In this document: piece by piece, positions 47,488 through 60,000 of the stretch
Numbering within the stretch: position 1 is the stretch's first letter
Layout of the letters: the number at the start of each line of letters is the position of its first letter
Assembly (NCBI GenBank): GCA_026874595.1
Contig: CM049313.1
Coordinates: forward strand, 73,772,659 to 73,836,658
Direction of reading: 5' to 3'
Length of the DNA stretch: 64,000 nucleotides
DNA from: Sipunculus nudus
Taxonomy: Eukaryota; Annelida; Sipuncula; Golfingiida; Sipunculidae
The notes under the pieces: model-generated
Seen by the model: the letters and a program-made list of their open reading frames with translations, nothing else
Databases searched by the model: none
Told to the model about the DNA's origin: nothing
Made by a program: the position numbers and the translations under genes

Positions 47488-49275
47488 ATGTGCCAAATTT
47501 TTTTTATTTCCTTCCTCAGCTGACAGAATTCTTTGTGCCGCAGTTATTTCACTTTCTCAGCTGACAGAATTCTGTGTGCCACAGTTTTTTCTCTTCCACA
47601 GCTGACATAATTCTGTGTGCCACAGTTATTTCACTTCCTTAGCTGACAGAATTCTGTTTGTCACAGTTATTTCACTTCCTCGGCTGACAGAATTCTATTT
47701 GCCACAGTTATTTCACTTCCTCAGCTGACAAAATCTGTGTGCCACAGTTATTTCCCTTCCTCAGCTCACAGAATTCGGTGTGCCACAGTTTCTCACTTCC
47801 TCAGCTGACAAAATTCTGTGTGCCACAGTTATTTCCCTTCCTCAACTGACAGAATTATGTGTGCCACAGTTAATTCACTTCCTCAGCTGACAGAATTCTG
47901 TGTGCCGCAGTTATTTCCTTTCCTCAGCTGACAGTATTTTATGTGCCACAGTGAGATCCCTTCCTCAGCTGACAGCATATTGTGCAACTGACAGCAGTTT
48001 TCCTGCCTTAGCCGATGGAGTTTTTTGTGTCCCTTCCTCAGCTGACAGAATTCTGTGTGCCACAATGAGTTCCCCACCTCTGCTGACAGAATTCTGTGTG
48101 TCACATTGAGTTTCTTTACTCAGCTGACAGAATTGTATGTGCCACAGTTATTTCCCTTCCTCAGCTGACAGAATTCTGTGTGCCACAATAAGTTCCCCAC
48201 CTTTGCTGACAGAATTCTGTGTGTCACATTGCGTTCCTTTACTCAGCTGACAGAATTCTGTGTGCCACAGTTATTTCCCTTCCTCAGCTGACAGAATTCT
48301 GTGTGCCACAGTGATTTCCTATCCTCTGCTGACAGAATTCTGCATTCCACAGTTATTACCCTTTCTTATGCTGACAGAATTCTGTGTGCCACAATACGTT
48401 CCCCACCTCTGCTGACAGAATTCTGTGTGTCACATTGAGTTCATTTACTCAGCTGACAGAATTCTGTGTGCCACAGTTATTTCCCTTCCTCAGCTGACAG
48501 AATTCTGTGTGCCAAAGTTATTTTTTATTCTCCGCTGACAGAATTCTGCATTCCACAGTTATTTCCCTTTCCTATGCTGACAGAATTCTGTGTGCCACAA
48601 TACATTCCCCACCTCTGCTGACAGAATTCTGTGTGTCACATTGAGTTCCTTTACCCAACTGGTAGAATTCTGTGTGCCACAGTTATTTCCCTTCCTCAGC
48701 TGACAGAATTCTGTGTGCCACAGTTATTTTTTATTCTCCGCTGACAGAATTCTGCATTCCACAGTTATTTCCATTTCTTATGCTGACAGAATTCTGTGTG
48801 CCACAATTCGTTCCCCACCTCTGCTGACAGAATTCTGTGTGTCACATTGAGTTCCTTTACCCAACTGGTAGAATTCTGTGTGCCACAGTTATTTCCCTTC
48901 CTCAGCTGACAGAATTCTGTGTGCCACAGTTATTTCCTATCCTCCGCTGACAGAATTCTACATTCCACAGTTATTTCCCTTTCCTATGCTGACAGAATTC
49001 TGTGTGCCACAATAAGTTCCCCACCTCTGCTGACAGAATTCTGTGTGTCACATTGAGTTCCTTTACCCAACTGATAGAATTCTGTGTGCCACAGTTATTT
49101 CCTATCCTCTGCTGACAGAATTCTGCATTCCACAGTTATTTCCCTTTCTTATGCTGACAGAATTCTGTGTGCCACAATACGTTCCCCACCTCTGCTGACA
49201 GAATTCTGTGTGTCACATTGAGTTCATTTACTCAGCTGACAGAATTCTGTGTGCCACAGTTATTTCCCTTTCTCG
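47488..49275. repeat. 41-bp minisatellite with 206-bp higher-order repeat
   Basis: The unit is CTGACAGAATTCTGTGTGCC, then ACAGTTATTTCCCTTCCTCAG. About 43 copies, most carrying an EcoRI site (GAATTC). From about 48240 the units fall into an ordered five-unit block. Diagnostic variants are TGCATTCCACAG, TTATGCTGAC, CACAATACGTTCC, GTGTGTCACATTGAGTTC and CCAACTGGTAG. The GCATTCCAC-type unit recurs at about 48342, 48548, 48754 and 48960 (206 bp apart), then at about 49124 (164 bp, one unit lost). The left part lacks this order. No coding role. Confidence 0.95.
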
Positions 49276-49470
49276 GCTCCTCTGCCTTTTGTTTATATTT
49301 TCTTCCCTTAGCTGAGTCTCCTGAGCCTCTGAGTTAGATATATTACCCTTCCTCAACTAACTGAATCTCTTGGGCCACAACTATTTAACTGCCTTAAATG
49401 ACTAAGTCTTCTGGGCCTCAGCTATTTCCCTTCCTGAAATGACTGAATCTTCTGAAATCATTTCCCTTCA
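49276..49470. repeat. Decayed right edge of the 41-bp array
   Basis: Words such as CTTCCTCAACTAACTGAATC and GGGCCACAACTATTTA show old, diverged units. Confidence 0.7.
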
Positions 49471-52307
49471 GTTTCAAGTTAAATATGAAACAAATATATC
49501 AGACATTTTTTTTAATTTTTCATATTATATATTTGTATGATTTACCAAAGCTGTGTCATGCCTTTATAATGTCCCTGATAGTATTTATGTGCAATTGTTT
49601 CTGTTAAAATTGTGTACATTTGGAATGGACAAACCATCTGTTGGAGAGAAAATATGCCATTATTACACAGATCCTATTGTTGCCATTTTGCATGCATTTA
49701 TTATTTCCAGAAAAAATCCCACTAGATTGGTTAGGGCAACATGGATGATCATTTCTTTGCACTGGGTATACATCTCCCTATGTCTGAATAATTCATAGTA
49801 CACTTGGCAGCGCTGCAAGAAAACTATGGATGAATATTGAACCATTCATCATTTAGTACAGTTCTCCATGCCAATGGTGACTTTGCTGTATGGGAATTAG
49901 CAGAACAGTTTGTTTCTTATGATTCTAATTTGACTTGCAGTAGATTGTAGTATATAATCATATTATATCGCTCCAGCTAATATTTTGACACAGCTTATTG
50001 GTAGATCAACCTATAGACATCATCTCAATTTGTCATTAGCTCCTTTTGCTCAGTGTCATCAATGAAATCCTACATGTCCTCATGAATATGAATGTTATTT
50101 ATTTGATGCAATTGTACTGCTAGGAATATGCAACAAGCTATTTGTATAGGGAACTTTTATTACAAATAAGTCAATCATCCCTTTGTGTTCCCCATGTTGT
50201 AAGAATTATCTTACTTACTTATTAACTTACTAACACAGAATTCACTTTAAAATATTTAAGCACATGGTCTTTGTTACATATACAATTTATTTAAGGGATG
50301 CAATATGTAAAAACTATCATTTATTCAGGAGATTCCCCTTAAAATGGATGATGGGCTGTTTTATAAATATCATTTATTCATAGAGTTATACATACATGAA
50401 TATTGACTCCAGGATCAATATATTAGATATGACATATAGCAGCATAAGGATCTCAGACTTGAACTCAGAGGTCCTGGTCTCAATTTTTACTTAGTCTGGA
50501 TTTTGAAAGCTAGGTAGATTTTCTCTGACTTTAATCTTTTTTCAACCACATGTCTGTGCAGAAATTCAGGTTTTACAAAGAGTGCACCAAACAAAGCAAT
50601 GTGTAACTTGCCATCTGTTTAACTTTTCTTTCCTCAAAAAAAGATGCATCGTTTTGTCTACACCTTCATGTTTTTCCCTGTTCATATGATATTTTTATCA
50701 AAACATACAAAAAAAAGGGTAAAAAGAAATCACCTGCCGGCACTGATTTATGAAAAAAGTGCCTGATAACCAAAATTTTTATTTTTTGGCATTATGTTTC
50801 TATTTTCCTTCAAAAGAAAAGTGTAAATCAACAAAAAAATCCATCAACCCATGCATCTGTAGGTAAATATTTAAGCCTCCCCTGACGAGTTTATGACTAG
50901 GGTTGATGTGTTTATTTCTATAGCAACGTATTTGTCAATTTTTGGGTGGGTCACCCAAGGTGCACAACCTATGATTACAATTTTTTTTTGTTCATGTTGG
51001 CTCTAGATCTCCATGGTCTCACAAACTGACCTTTTGGTTTATAAACAATTTTAAGTGATGTATTTGCACCTGATATTAAATTTGGACCTACCCATGAAAA
51101 CATGACTCACTTGTTAAAAAGTATAAACATGTAAATGTTATTTTGTGCATTTACAGGTGAATGAGCTCAATTTTGTTTCAATTATAAAACAATAGGATGC
51201 AGTTGGTTTCACTTTTAGGTGATGACTGAAATATAAGGGATTTATCCAGCATCATTTTATAATCTGAGGATCTCATTTCCCTGGCTTTTTGAGTGATTAG
51301 ATGAGGTTTTCAGGATCAAGAACTCGGTTTATATCTGATGAAAGAGATTACAAATTAAATTCAAAATGGAAATGGTTATACACCAGTATAGAAAGGAATG
51401 AAAGGTTCATTACTGTTCTCCAAGGGTATTTGTCTGCATTTCATATTCTTATGAAGATATGATGATATAGTTAATTAAACAATATTTCATCCATACTGAC
51501 TTTAGCAAGTGGACCAACACAAATAACAAGACGTCAGTAATATCAGAAAGATTAACATAATTAGACAATTATCTTAATCTGACTTACAAATTAATTGAGC
51601 ATAGCATGGCATCTGGGTTTCTTGTCTAAAGCAAAGATAATTTTGCAATTTGCTTCTTTTTCTGGTTATTTAATCCCCCAAACACAAATATGAAAAGCAT
51701 GTTACTTACATTACAATGTTTTAATGTATCAATAACTGTTAACATTTCATATAAAAATACAATGAAATCTGAGTGTGATATTCAATATTTGTCTGAAATC
51801 TGAAAATTAATTGGAGCAGTAAAAGTTTAAATAAGATGGAATATGAACTAAAACCTTTATGGTATTCATGTAACAGACACTGATTATCTAGTTGAAGTTT
51901 ATTCAAATATTTCAATATGCAATAACATGTTATTTCTGCATGGAATAATTTATTAGTTCATTAAATTTAACTTAATGATTGTGTTTGTATGAATTAGTAT
52001 ACTAGTCCATTTATATATGAAATTTGTGCAATATTTTATATCATTTCATGGCGATCAGGTCATATGAGATTTTTTCTAATATAATTATCTGATAGCATTT
52101 TCATGATGCAACATATATAATCAAGATTTGGTATTTCCCTGGTGAATATTATATGTATAATAACTATAATCTCAATGGCTCAAAGCATTTTCATTGTATA
52201 TCAAAGTTATAAATGTCAAATGAAATTTCCAGATGTAATTAATATACCGAAGATAAAACAAAGTGATATACCAGTATACAACCTGATTTTATGTGCTAAT
52301 ATATAAA

Positions 52308-52309
<2 letters not shown>
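49471..52309. other. AT-rich DNA, nothing recognised
   Basis: About 2.8 kb without a supported gene, RNA or dispersed repeat. Open frames are 60-81 codons and featureless. Confidence 0.5.

Positions 52310-52361
<52 letters not shown>
52310..52361. repeat. Microsatellite (AT)n
   Basis: About 25 AT dinucleotides. The poly-Tyr/Ile frames on both strands come from it. Confidence 0.97.
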
Positions 52362-52366
<5 letters not shown>

Positions 52367-52739
52367 GCTATATACAATAATCAATATATATACCATCTCA
52401 GATGGGGTTCTGTATAGATTTTCATTCATGTGGACAGCCCATGTAATGTTTTGCGATGTGTTGTCTGCAGTCCTCATGAATATTTAACAGTAACACCCAC
52501 CAGCTAAACCCACAGAGGGGTCTCAATAATTGATAGATCAGTCTGTGGTGTGGCCATGAAATGTTAATTTTATCAGCACACACTTTCTGTAACGGCATCC
52601 TGTGCCTGTGCAATATATGCACATTTTCATGCATTTCAAGAACATCTGTTTTCTCTGTTTTTCATCCAGCCTGCATTGAGCTAAATAACAAATTGTAACC
52701 ACTTACTCTAGAAACTTCTTAGTGAATATCAAGGCAGGT

Positions 52740-52890
52740 TAATCAAAATTCTCCTTGGAAACCGATACTTTTGGTCACTGCGACCTATGTTCTCAAAGCT
52801 AAGGGGGTTTGTAAGTAACCCCCAGAATAATTGAAATTTGATACAAAAAGTCCAGTATCTTGATATTTAAGCACCCCATCAGGGAGTTTA
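52740..52890 (+). mobile_element. AGCTCAGCTGAC element, internal fragment
   Basis: GGTCACTGCGACCTATGTTC, TCAAAGCTAAGGGGGTTTG, CCCCCAGAATAATTGA and GATACAAAAAGTCCAGTATC match the core of copies 1-2 and the fragment at 44388. Confidence 0.65.
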
Positions 52891-53015
52891 TCGCTTTACC
52901 AGGTGGGCGTCAGCTTCCATGTCTGTTTCCGCAGCCTCGTCCCTGTCCTTGCCTGGACCTTTTAAATGCTTATATATCCTAAATGCTGGCAGCTATAAAT
53001 ATGATATCTCAATTG

Positions 53016-53822
53016 TATCTACCAAAACAATGTTTTGCGGATACTATGTTTTTGACCGGGTTTCGCCGCGGCGGCAGCATTTGTTTCCGGAATAGAACTC
53101 TCAGACCACTGGACAGATTTTTCCAAAACTTTACACGATTATCGGGTCACATGTCATCTGCTGCCGAAATATTTTGCATTGACCTCTGGCCTTTCCACTG
53201 TCCAGTGCGTCCATCTGTGCATCTCTTTTGAAACATTAACCCACATTTTTCAGGAACAGTTTGAAAGATTGGGCCAAAATTTTGCATGTTTATAGATCTC
53301 ACATTGCTCTTTATCATACGCAAAACTGGTGGTGCCACCTGCAACCATTTTTGCACAGCGTCAGTCTGTTTGTCTGCCTTGGGATAAAATCACTCATATC
53401 TCAGTATGACTTATCTGCATAAAAGTTTGCATATTTATACATCTTGGATAGCTTTCTTTATTTTATGACAGATGGACACTGTGCAAACATGGTTGCAGGT
53501 GGCACCACCATTTTTTGTGTATGTTATAAAGCTATCCAAGGGCTACATTTGTACAAAATTGTTTTCCTGATTGGTCAAATGGTTCCTGAGATATGTGGGT
53601 TTATGTGTGGAAACAGATGCACAAATTGACGCTGGGCAGGGAAGGAAAGGACAGAGGTCAACGCCAATGGTTAGGCACCAGTTCACATGTGATCCGAAAA
53701 TTGGTGTAAGTTTCTGAAAATCAGTCCAGAAGTCTCAGAGGAGTTCTTGGTAACGAAAGCAGTGGCGGCAGTGGAACCCGGTTAAAAACATAGTATCTGC
53801 AAAACTTCGTTTTGGCGGATAT
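53016..53822. mobile_element. Foldback pair of family E elements
   Basis: The left end CCAAAACAATGTTTTGCGGA followed by TACTATGTTTTTGACCGGGTT is matched inverted at the right end (AACCCGGTTAAAAACATAGT, then ATCTGCAAAACTTCGTTTTG). Similarity runs inward for about 300 bp per arm (ACTCTCAGACCACTGGACAG, ATCGGGTCACATGT, CCCACAT, GGAACAGTTTGA). Both arms carry their own terminal hairpin, so two copies sit tail to tail with 5' ends outward. No coding capacity. Confidence 0.8.
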
Positions 53823-54177
53823 AATAATTATCTCCAGCTCTTACCACCAACAATATATATCAGGCCATCGTAGGTGAGTTGTGATAATTGATATATTGAC
53901 CTTAAATTTATTTGTTTATTCCATTTGTTATCTCCCATCCCTTCCATAAATTTCTTAGAAATCAGTTTTTTTGCTAATTCTACAAACATATAAACAAACA
54001 AGAAGAAAACATAGGTAAAAACATCCAACTTCCTTGGTGTAGGTAATTAAAATGAAAATTACAGAAAACAAGGTCAAACAACCTCAATGATAATGTCATT
54101 TTTTACTTGATCATAATAAAACATCAGATTTGAGTTTATTCAAGCAAATATTGAAGGGATCACCAAGATTGTTGCCT
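53823..54177. other. Unassigned DNA
   Basis: No supported feature. Confidence 0.4.
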
Positions 54178-54420
54178 TCGCCAGGAGGGTAGGTCTTCAT
54201 CAAAGTTCATATGTGTGTTTGGTATGGGGTTGTGTTTGTGTGTGTATTTGTGTACAACATAACTCGTGCAATTATGAATGGAATCTCATAAAATTTTCAG
54301 GGCCTTTCAGGATTGTGCCAAGGAAAAATTGTTTCAATTTTGGTGTGGATCCAGCACATGACCCAGATTCAGGAACCTCTTCAAGGAATATTCACATATG
54401 TAAAGTGAATTAAGCATAAA
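54178..54420 (+). repeat. Dispersed repeat shared with 41095-41320
   Basis: GCCAGGAGGGTAGG, GTGTTTGTGTGTGTA, ACATAACTCGTGCAATTATG, AATGGAATCT, GGATCCAGCACATGACCCAG and TCAAGGAATATTCACA parallel the earlier copy. Confidence 0.55.
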
Positions 54421-54589
54421 TGAATATGGCAATAAAGGCTGAATTAGTGAACGCCAAATGCCAACAAGAATGATGATGGGAATATGGGCTGAATATGTGA
54501 ATGCCCACATGGCGTAGGCTTGCATTCTTTGGAATTCAGATTTCTAGTTTTACTATGTTCAAGGTATCGTTGATGCAGACTTAACACAA

Positions 54590-55030
54590 AACATGTTTAA
54601 GCTAAGGACTTTTTTTCCCAGCAACATAACTTTAATTAATCAAAATTAAATTGTATACCCAAAATTAGATCAAAATCTTGTAAATTTTTTAAAATATAAG
54701 CAAAAATAAAGGATACAAATAAGGATTTAATCTGTTAAAATCTGAAATTTGAAAATAAAAGCTGCAAAATTAGGTTAGTTATTGAATTTTTTTGGAGTCT
54801 CTTGTTGTATTCCCTTAAATTGTCAAGCACTCCACTCTGGTCACTGTAGGTCATTCAGTGCAGCTCTCTCTGCTCCCCAGGCTGTTGTTATGTAATCCCA
54901 TCACTTGGGCAAGCCCTCTCTCCACTGAGTTTAGCTTGATCAGGCTGTCTGCGGTTAATAACACAGGGAGCCTTTTTCTCCCCCCCCCCATCCCATTCTG
55001 TTGACAGACCTGTACTATGAACTAGATGAA
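54590..55030 (+). repeat. Fragment shared with the interior of element copy 3
   Basis: AAAATTAGATCAAAATCT, AAAGCTGCAAAATTAGG, TTGTTGTATTCCCTTA, GTAGGTCATTCAGTGCA and GCTCCCCAGGCTGTTG recur at 25745-26050, and AACTAGATGAAT recurs near 26775. It is a partial copy without ends. Confidence 0.65.
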
Positions 55031-55199
55031 TATTATAAATAACATTTTTTTTCAGCAACAAGCAGTAACAACAGAGACCCCTCCTCTGACCCACCCCTTC
55101 AATACAGAAGACTAATAAACAAGTTTTGTCAGTTCCTGAAAAGTGGTGGCGCACCTGTATTTTTGTTATTTTAACTAATATATTTCTCTTTTGCCAATG
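55031..55199. other. Short unassigned spacer
   Basis: Contains GTGGTGGCGCACCTGTATTT near 55143, a module-end word of families B, D and E. Confidence 0.4.
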
Positions 55200-56181
55200 A
55201 CAACAAACATGTAAGTTTCATAGCTGTGATTACATCTACTGTCCCAAAACCTGGTGTGTTTGTTGATCACAAGTCCATCCAATCATCCACATAAATTTGT
55301 TTCCAGATGATAACTCCAGGTTGGATTGACACTTGGATTTCAAACTTGACTTTAATATGGCCCACTACTCAAGCAAGAATCTATATAATTTTTGGGTCAT
55401 GAGGTCAAAGGTCAAGGTCACAGGGGCCATCTGTTCACAAATTAGTTTCCAGATGATAACTCCAGTTTAGTTTGACATATTGGATACAAACTTTACTTAT
55501 ATATGGCTCACCACTAAAGTAAGAACCGTGTCAATTTTGGGGTCCGGCGGTCAAAGGCCAAGGTCTAAGGACCCATTTCTTTAAAAAGAATGTGTATGCA
55601 TTTCAAGCCAAACTTTTCTTCACAAACCTTCCATTTTCAGGATATTGCCAACCTGCCAATAGGGAATGATTCTATTCGATTTTGGGGTCATAGGGTCAAA
55701 GGTTAAGGTCACAGGGCCCATCCATTCACAAATTAGTTAATGGATGATAATTCTGCTTTGGATAGACAGATTGGCTTCAAACTTGATTTATTATTGACCT
55801 ACCACTTAAGTAAATTCATTTTGATTTTCTTGGTCAAGAGATCAAAGTTGAAGGTCACAGGAGCCACGACTTTAAAAAGACAGTGGATACACTGTAAATC
55901 AAACTTTTCATCCCAAACTTCCCATTTTTCACACATGGCTTACTTGCCAAAAGTGAGGAAATCTGTAGATTTTGAGGTTACCTGGCAGGGGTCAAGGTCA
56001 CTTTTTACAAGATTGTTACAATAATCTAAATGCTGCAAATTCAAGGTTAATAAGTTCTAAGATTTTTTTTGTCACAAGGTCATTGGTTAAGGTCATAGGA
56101 CTGTCATTCTGAAAAATCTCTTCAAAAATATCCTTTTTGATAAAATCAGCTGAGCATTGAAACCCATGGTTCCCTAATTAA
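55200..56181 (+). mobile_element. AGCTCAGCTGAC element, 5'-truncated copy 6
   Basis: Modules of roughly 150-185 bp carry CAGATGATAACTCCAG, ATATGGC, and clusters of GGTCAAAGGTCAAGGTCAC (near 55404, 55549 and 55692), like the core of copies 1-2. The 3' end at 56147-56180 has CAGCTGAGC, then AAACCCATGGTTCCC, a decayed terminal palindrome. The 5' hairpin is missing. Confidence 0.65.
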
Positions 56182-57007
56182 AATATTAATACTTTTTTTT
56201 CAAGCAAGACTTCTTTTATACCTTTTTCATACTTGTTCAGGTGTTAATATTATTTCATTCTATTTTTTCTAAATTCATCATCTTCAGTTGGGGATTGTAG
56301 GCTGTTTACCTGAACTAATTGAGTGCAGAAGACAAGCTCTGTCAATATTTCATAATAGGGGCATTGCATTAGCGATGACTTCTTTTCTGTGAGCTTGCCA
56401 GTGTTCTACAAAATTACTGGATACATGGATTACTGGAAAATATATTTTACCATACCTGAAGGTTGTTAAGGAGTATCACATGCTTGAAAATTCACAAAAA
56501 ATTGCACTGAATTTTTTTTAACTTTTTTTTCAGACATTTAAACTATTGTTCTTGTAATATTTTATATTTTTTTAATTAAATTTTGAGTGTACTTTTGCAT
56601 ACCAGGCATCCCTTTTCTGAATGTACATATATAACGATATTTACCAAAAAATGTTTAGCAAACAAGTTTTGCAGAGCTTAATTCCATGTCATAAGCAGGT
56701 TGACTGGTTGCATATTATCAATAGGAATATGCAAATGGAACCTTAATGCATATTGAGCCAGATTTTGCTGGCTCTCTGTGAATTATTATGTATTGATTTG
56801 CATTTAGCCCAGCTCTAAGCAACAGTTTTAAAATCTTAAAAGACAGAAAATTTTGATTTTGATTTGAAGACTTTGTTCTTGCTCAGGGTTTGGGTTTTAG
56901 AATAAAGGAATTTTTTTTTTAAAGACCCTGATACCAAAATACAGGGATCAGATCAAGTTAAAGGAAAATGACTGGTTCATGTTATGAACACATAGTCACA
57001 TGACTTA
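56182..57007. other. AT-rich DNA, nothing recognised
   Basis: No supported feature before the large minisatellite. Confidence 0.45.
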
Positions 57008-60000
57008 CCTATTCCAGGTACAAAACTAGAAAGTACTCACAGGTCATACATATTCCAGGAACAAAACTTGAAAGTACTCACAGGACATACCTATTCCAAT
57101 ACAATACTAGAAAATACTTACAGGACATACATATTCCAGGTACAAAACTAGAAAGTACTCAAAGGACATACCTATTCTGATACAAAACTAGAAAGTACTC
57201 ACAGGACATACAAATTCCAGGTACAAAACTAGAAAGTACTCAAAGGACATACCTATTCTGATACAAAACTTGAAAGTACTCACAGGACATACAAATTCCA
57301 GGTACAAAACTAGAAAGTACTCAAAGGACATACCTATTCTGATACAAAACTTGAAAGTACTCACAGGACATACAAATTCCAGATACAAAACTAGAAAGTA
57401 CTCACAGGACATACATATTCCAGGAACAAACTTGAAAGAACTCACTGGATATACCTGTTCCAGGAACAAACTAGAATGGGCTCTAAGGACATACCTATTC
57501 TGATACAAAACTAGAAAGTACTCACAGAACATACAAATTCCAGGTAAAAACTAGAAAGTACTCAAAGGACATACCTATTCTGATACAAAACTAGAAATTA
57601 CTCACAGGACATCCAAATTCCAGGTACAAAACTAGAAAGTAGTCAAAGGACATACAGATTCCAGGTACAAAACTAGAAAGTACTCACAGGACATACCTGT
57701 TCCAGGTACAAACTAGAAAGTACTCACAGGACATCCAAATTCCAGGTACAAAACTAGAAAGTAGTCAAAGGACATACAGATTCCAGGTACAAAACTAGAA
57801 AGTACTCACAGGACATACCTGTTCCAGGTACAAACTAGAAAGTACTCAAAGGACATTCCTATTCTGATACAAAACTCGAAAGAACTCACAGGACATACAA
57901 GTTCTAGGTACAAAACTAGAAAGTACTCACAGGACATACAAATTCCAGGTACAAAACTAGAAAGTAGTCAAAGGACATACAAATTCCAGGTACAAAACTA
58001 GAAAGTACTCACAGGACATACAAATTCCAGGTACAAAACTAGAAAGTACTCAAAGGACGTACCTATTCTGATACAAAACTAGAAAGTACTCACAGGACAT
58101 ACAAATTCCAGGTAAAAAACTAGAAAGTACTCACAGGACATACCTGTTCCAGGTACAAACTAGAAAGTACTCAAAGGACATACCTATTCTGATACAAAAC
58201 TAGAAAGAACTCACAGGACATACAAATTCTAGGTACAAAACTAGAAAGTACTCAAAGGACATACCTATTCTGATACAATTAGAAAGTACTCATAGGACAT
58301 ACAAATTCCAGGTAAAAAACCAGAATGTACTCAAAGGACATACCTATTCGGATACAAAACTAGAAAGTACTCACAGGACATACAAATTCCAGGAACAAAC
58401 TTGAAAGTTCTCACTGGATATACCTATTCCGATACAAAACTAGAAAGTACTCACAGGACATACCTGTTCCAGGTACAAACTAGAAAGTTCCCTAAAGGAC
58501 ATACCTATTCTGATACAAAACTAGAAAGTACTCACAGGACATACATATTCCAGGAACAAACTTGAAAGTACTCACTGGATATACCTATTCTGATACAAAA
58601 CTAGAAAGTACTCACAGGACATACCTGTTCCAGGTACAAACTAGAAAGTTCCCTAAAGGACATACCTATTCTGATACAAAACTAGAAAGTACTCACAGGA
58701 CATACCTGTTCCAGGTACAAACTAGAAAGTTCCTTAAAGGACATACCTGTTCTGATACAAAACTAGAAAGTACTCACAGGACATACAAATTCCAGGTACA
58801 AAACTAGAAAGTACTCAAAGGACAAACCTATTCTGATACAAAACTAGAAAGTACTCATAGGACATACCTATTCTGATACAAAACTAGAAAGTACTCACAG
58901 GACATACAAATTCTAGGTACAAAACTAGAAAGTACTCAAAGGACATACCTATTCTGATAAAAAACTAGAAAGTACTCACAGGACATACAAATTCCAGGTA
59001 CAAAACTAGAAAGTACTCAAAGGACATACCTATTCTGATACAAAACTAGAAAGTACTCACAGGACATACAAATTCCAGGTACAAAACTAGAAAGTACTCA
59101 AAGGACAATCCTATTCTGATACAAAACTAGAAAGTACTCACAGGACATACAAATTCCAGGTACAAAACTAGAAAGTACTCAAAGGACATACCTATTCAGA
59201 TACAAAACTAGAAAGTACTCACAGGACATACAAATTCCAGGTACAAAACTAGAAAGTACTCAAAGGACATACCTATTCTGATACAAAACTAGAAAGTACT
59301 CACAGGACATACAAATTCCAGGTACAAAACTAGAAAGTACTCAAAGGACATACCTATTCAGATACAAAACTAGAAAGTACTCACAGGACATACAAATTCC
59401 AGGTACAAAACTAGAAAGTACTCAAAGGACATACCTATTCTGATACAAAACTAGAAAGTACTCACAGGACATACAAATTCCAGGTACAAAACTAGAAAGT
59501 ACTCAAAGGACATACCTATTCTGATACAAAACTAGAAAGTACTCACAGGACATACAAATTCCAGGTACAAAACTAGAAAGTACTCAAAGGACATACCTAT
59601 TCTGATACAAAACTAGAAAGTACTCACAGGACATACAAATTCCAGGTACAAAACTAGAAAGTACTCACAGGACATACAAATTCCAGGTACAAACGTAGAA
59701 AGTACTCAAAGGACATAGAAATTCCAGGTACAAAACTAGAAAGTACTCACAGGACATACAAATTCCAGGAACAAACTTGAAAGTACTCACCGGATATACC
59801 TATTCCGATAAAAAACTAGAAAGTAATCAAGGGACATACCTATTCTGATACAAAACTAGAAAGTACTCACAGGACATACAAATTCCAGGTACAAACTAGA
59901 AAGTACTCAAAGGACATACCTATTCTGATACAATTAGAAAGTACTCATAGGACATACCTATTCTGATACAATTAGAAAGTACTCACAGGACATACAAATT

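Noticed and set aside
57188-57532. 114-codon minus-strand frame
   Set aside because: By-product of the 40/41-bp array; its 27-residue cycle equals the 81-bp dimer.
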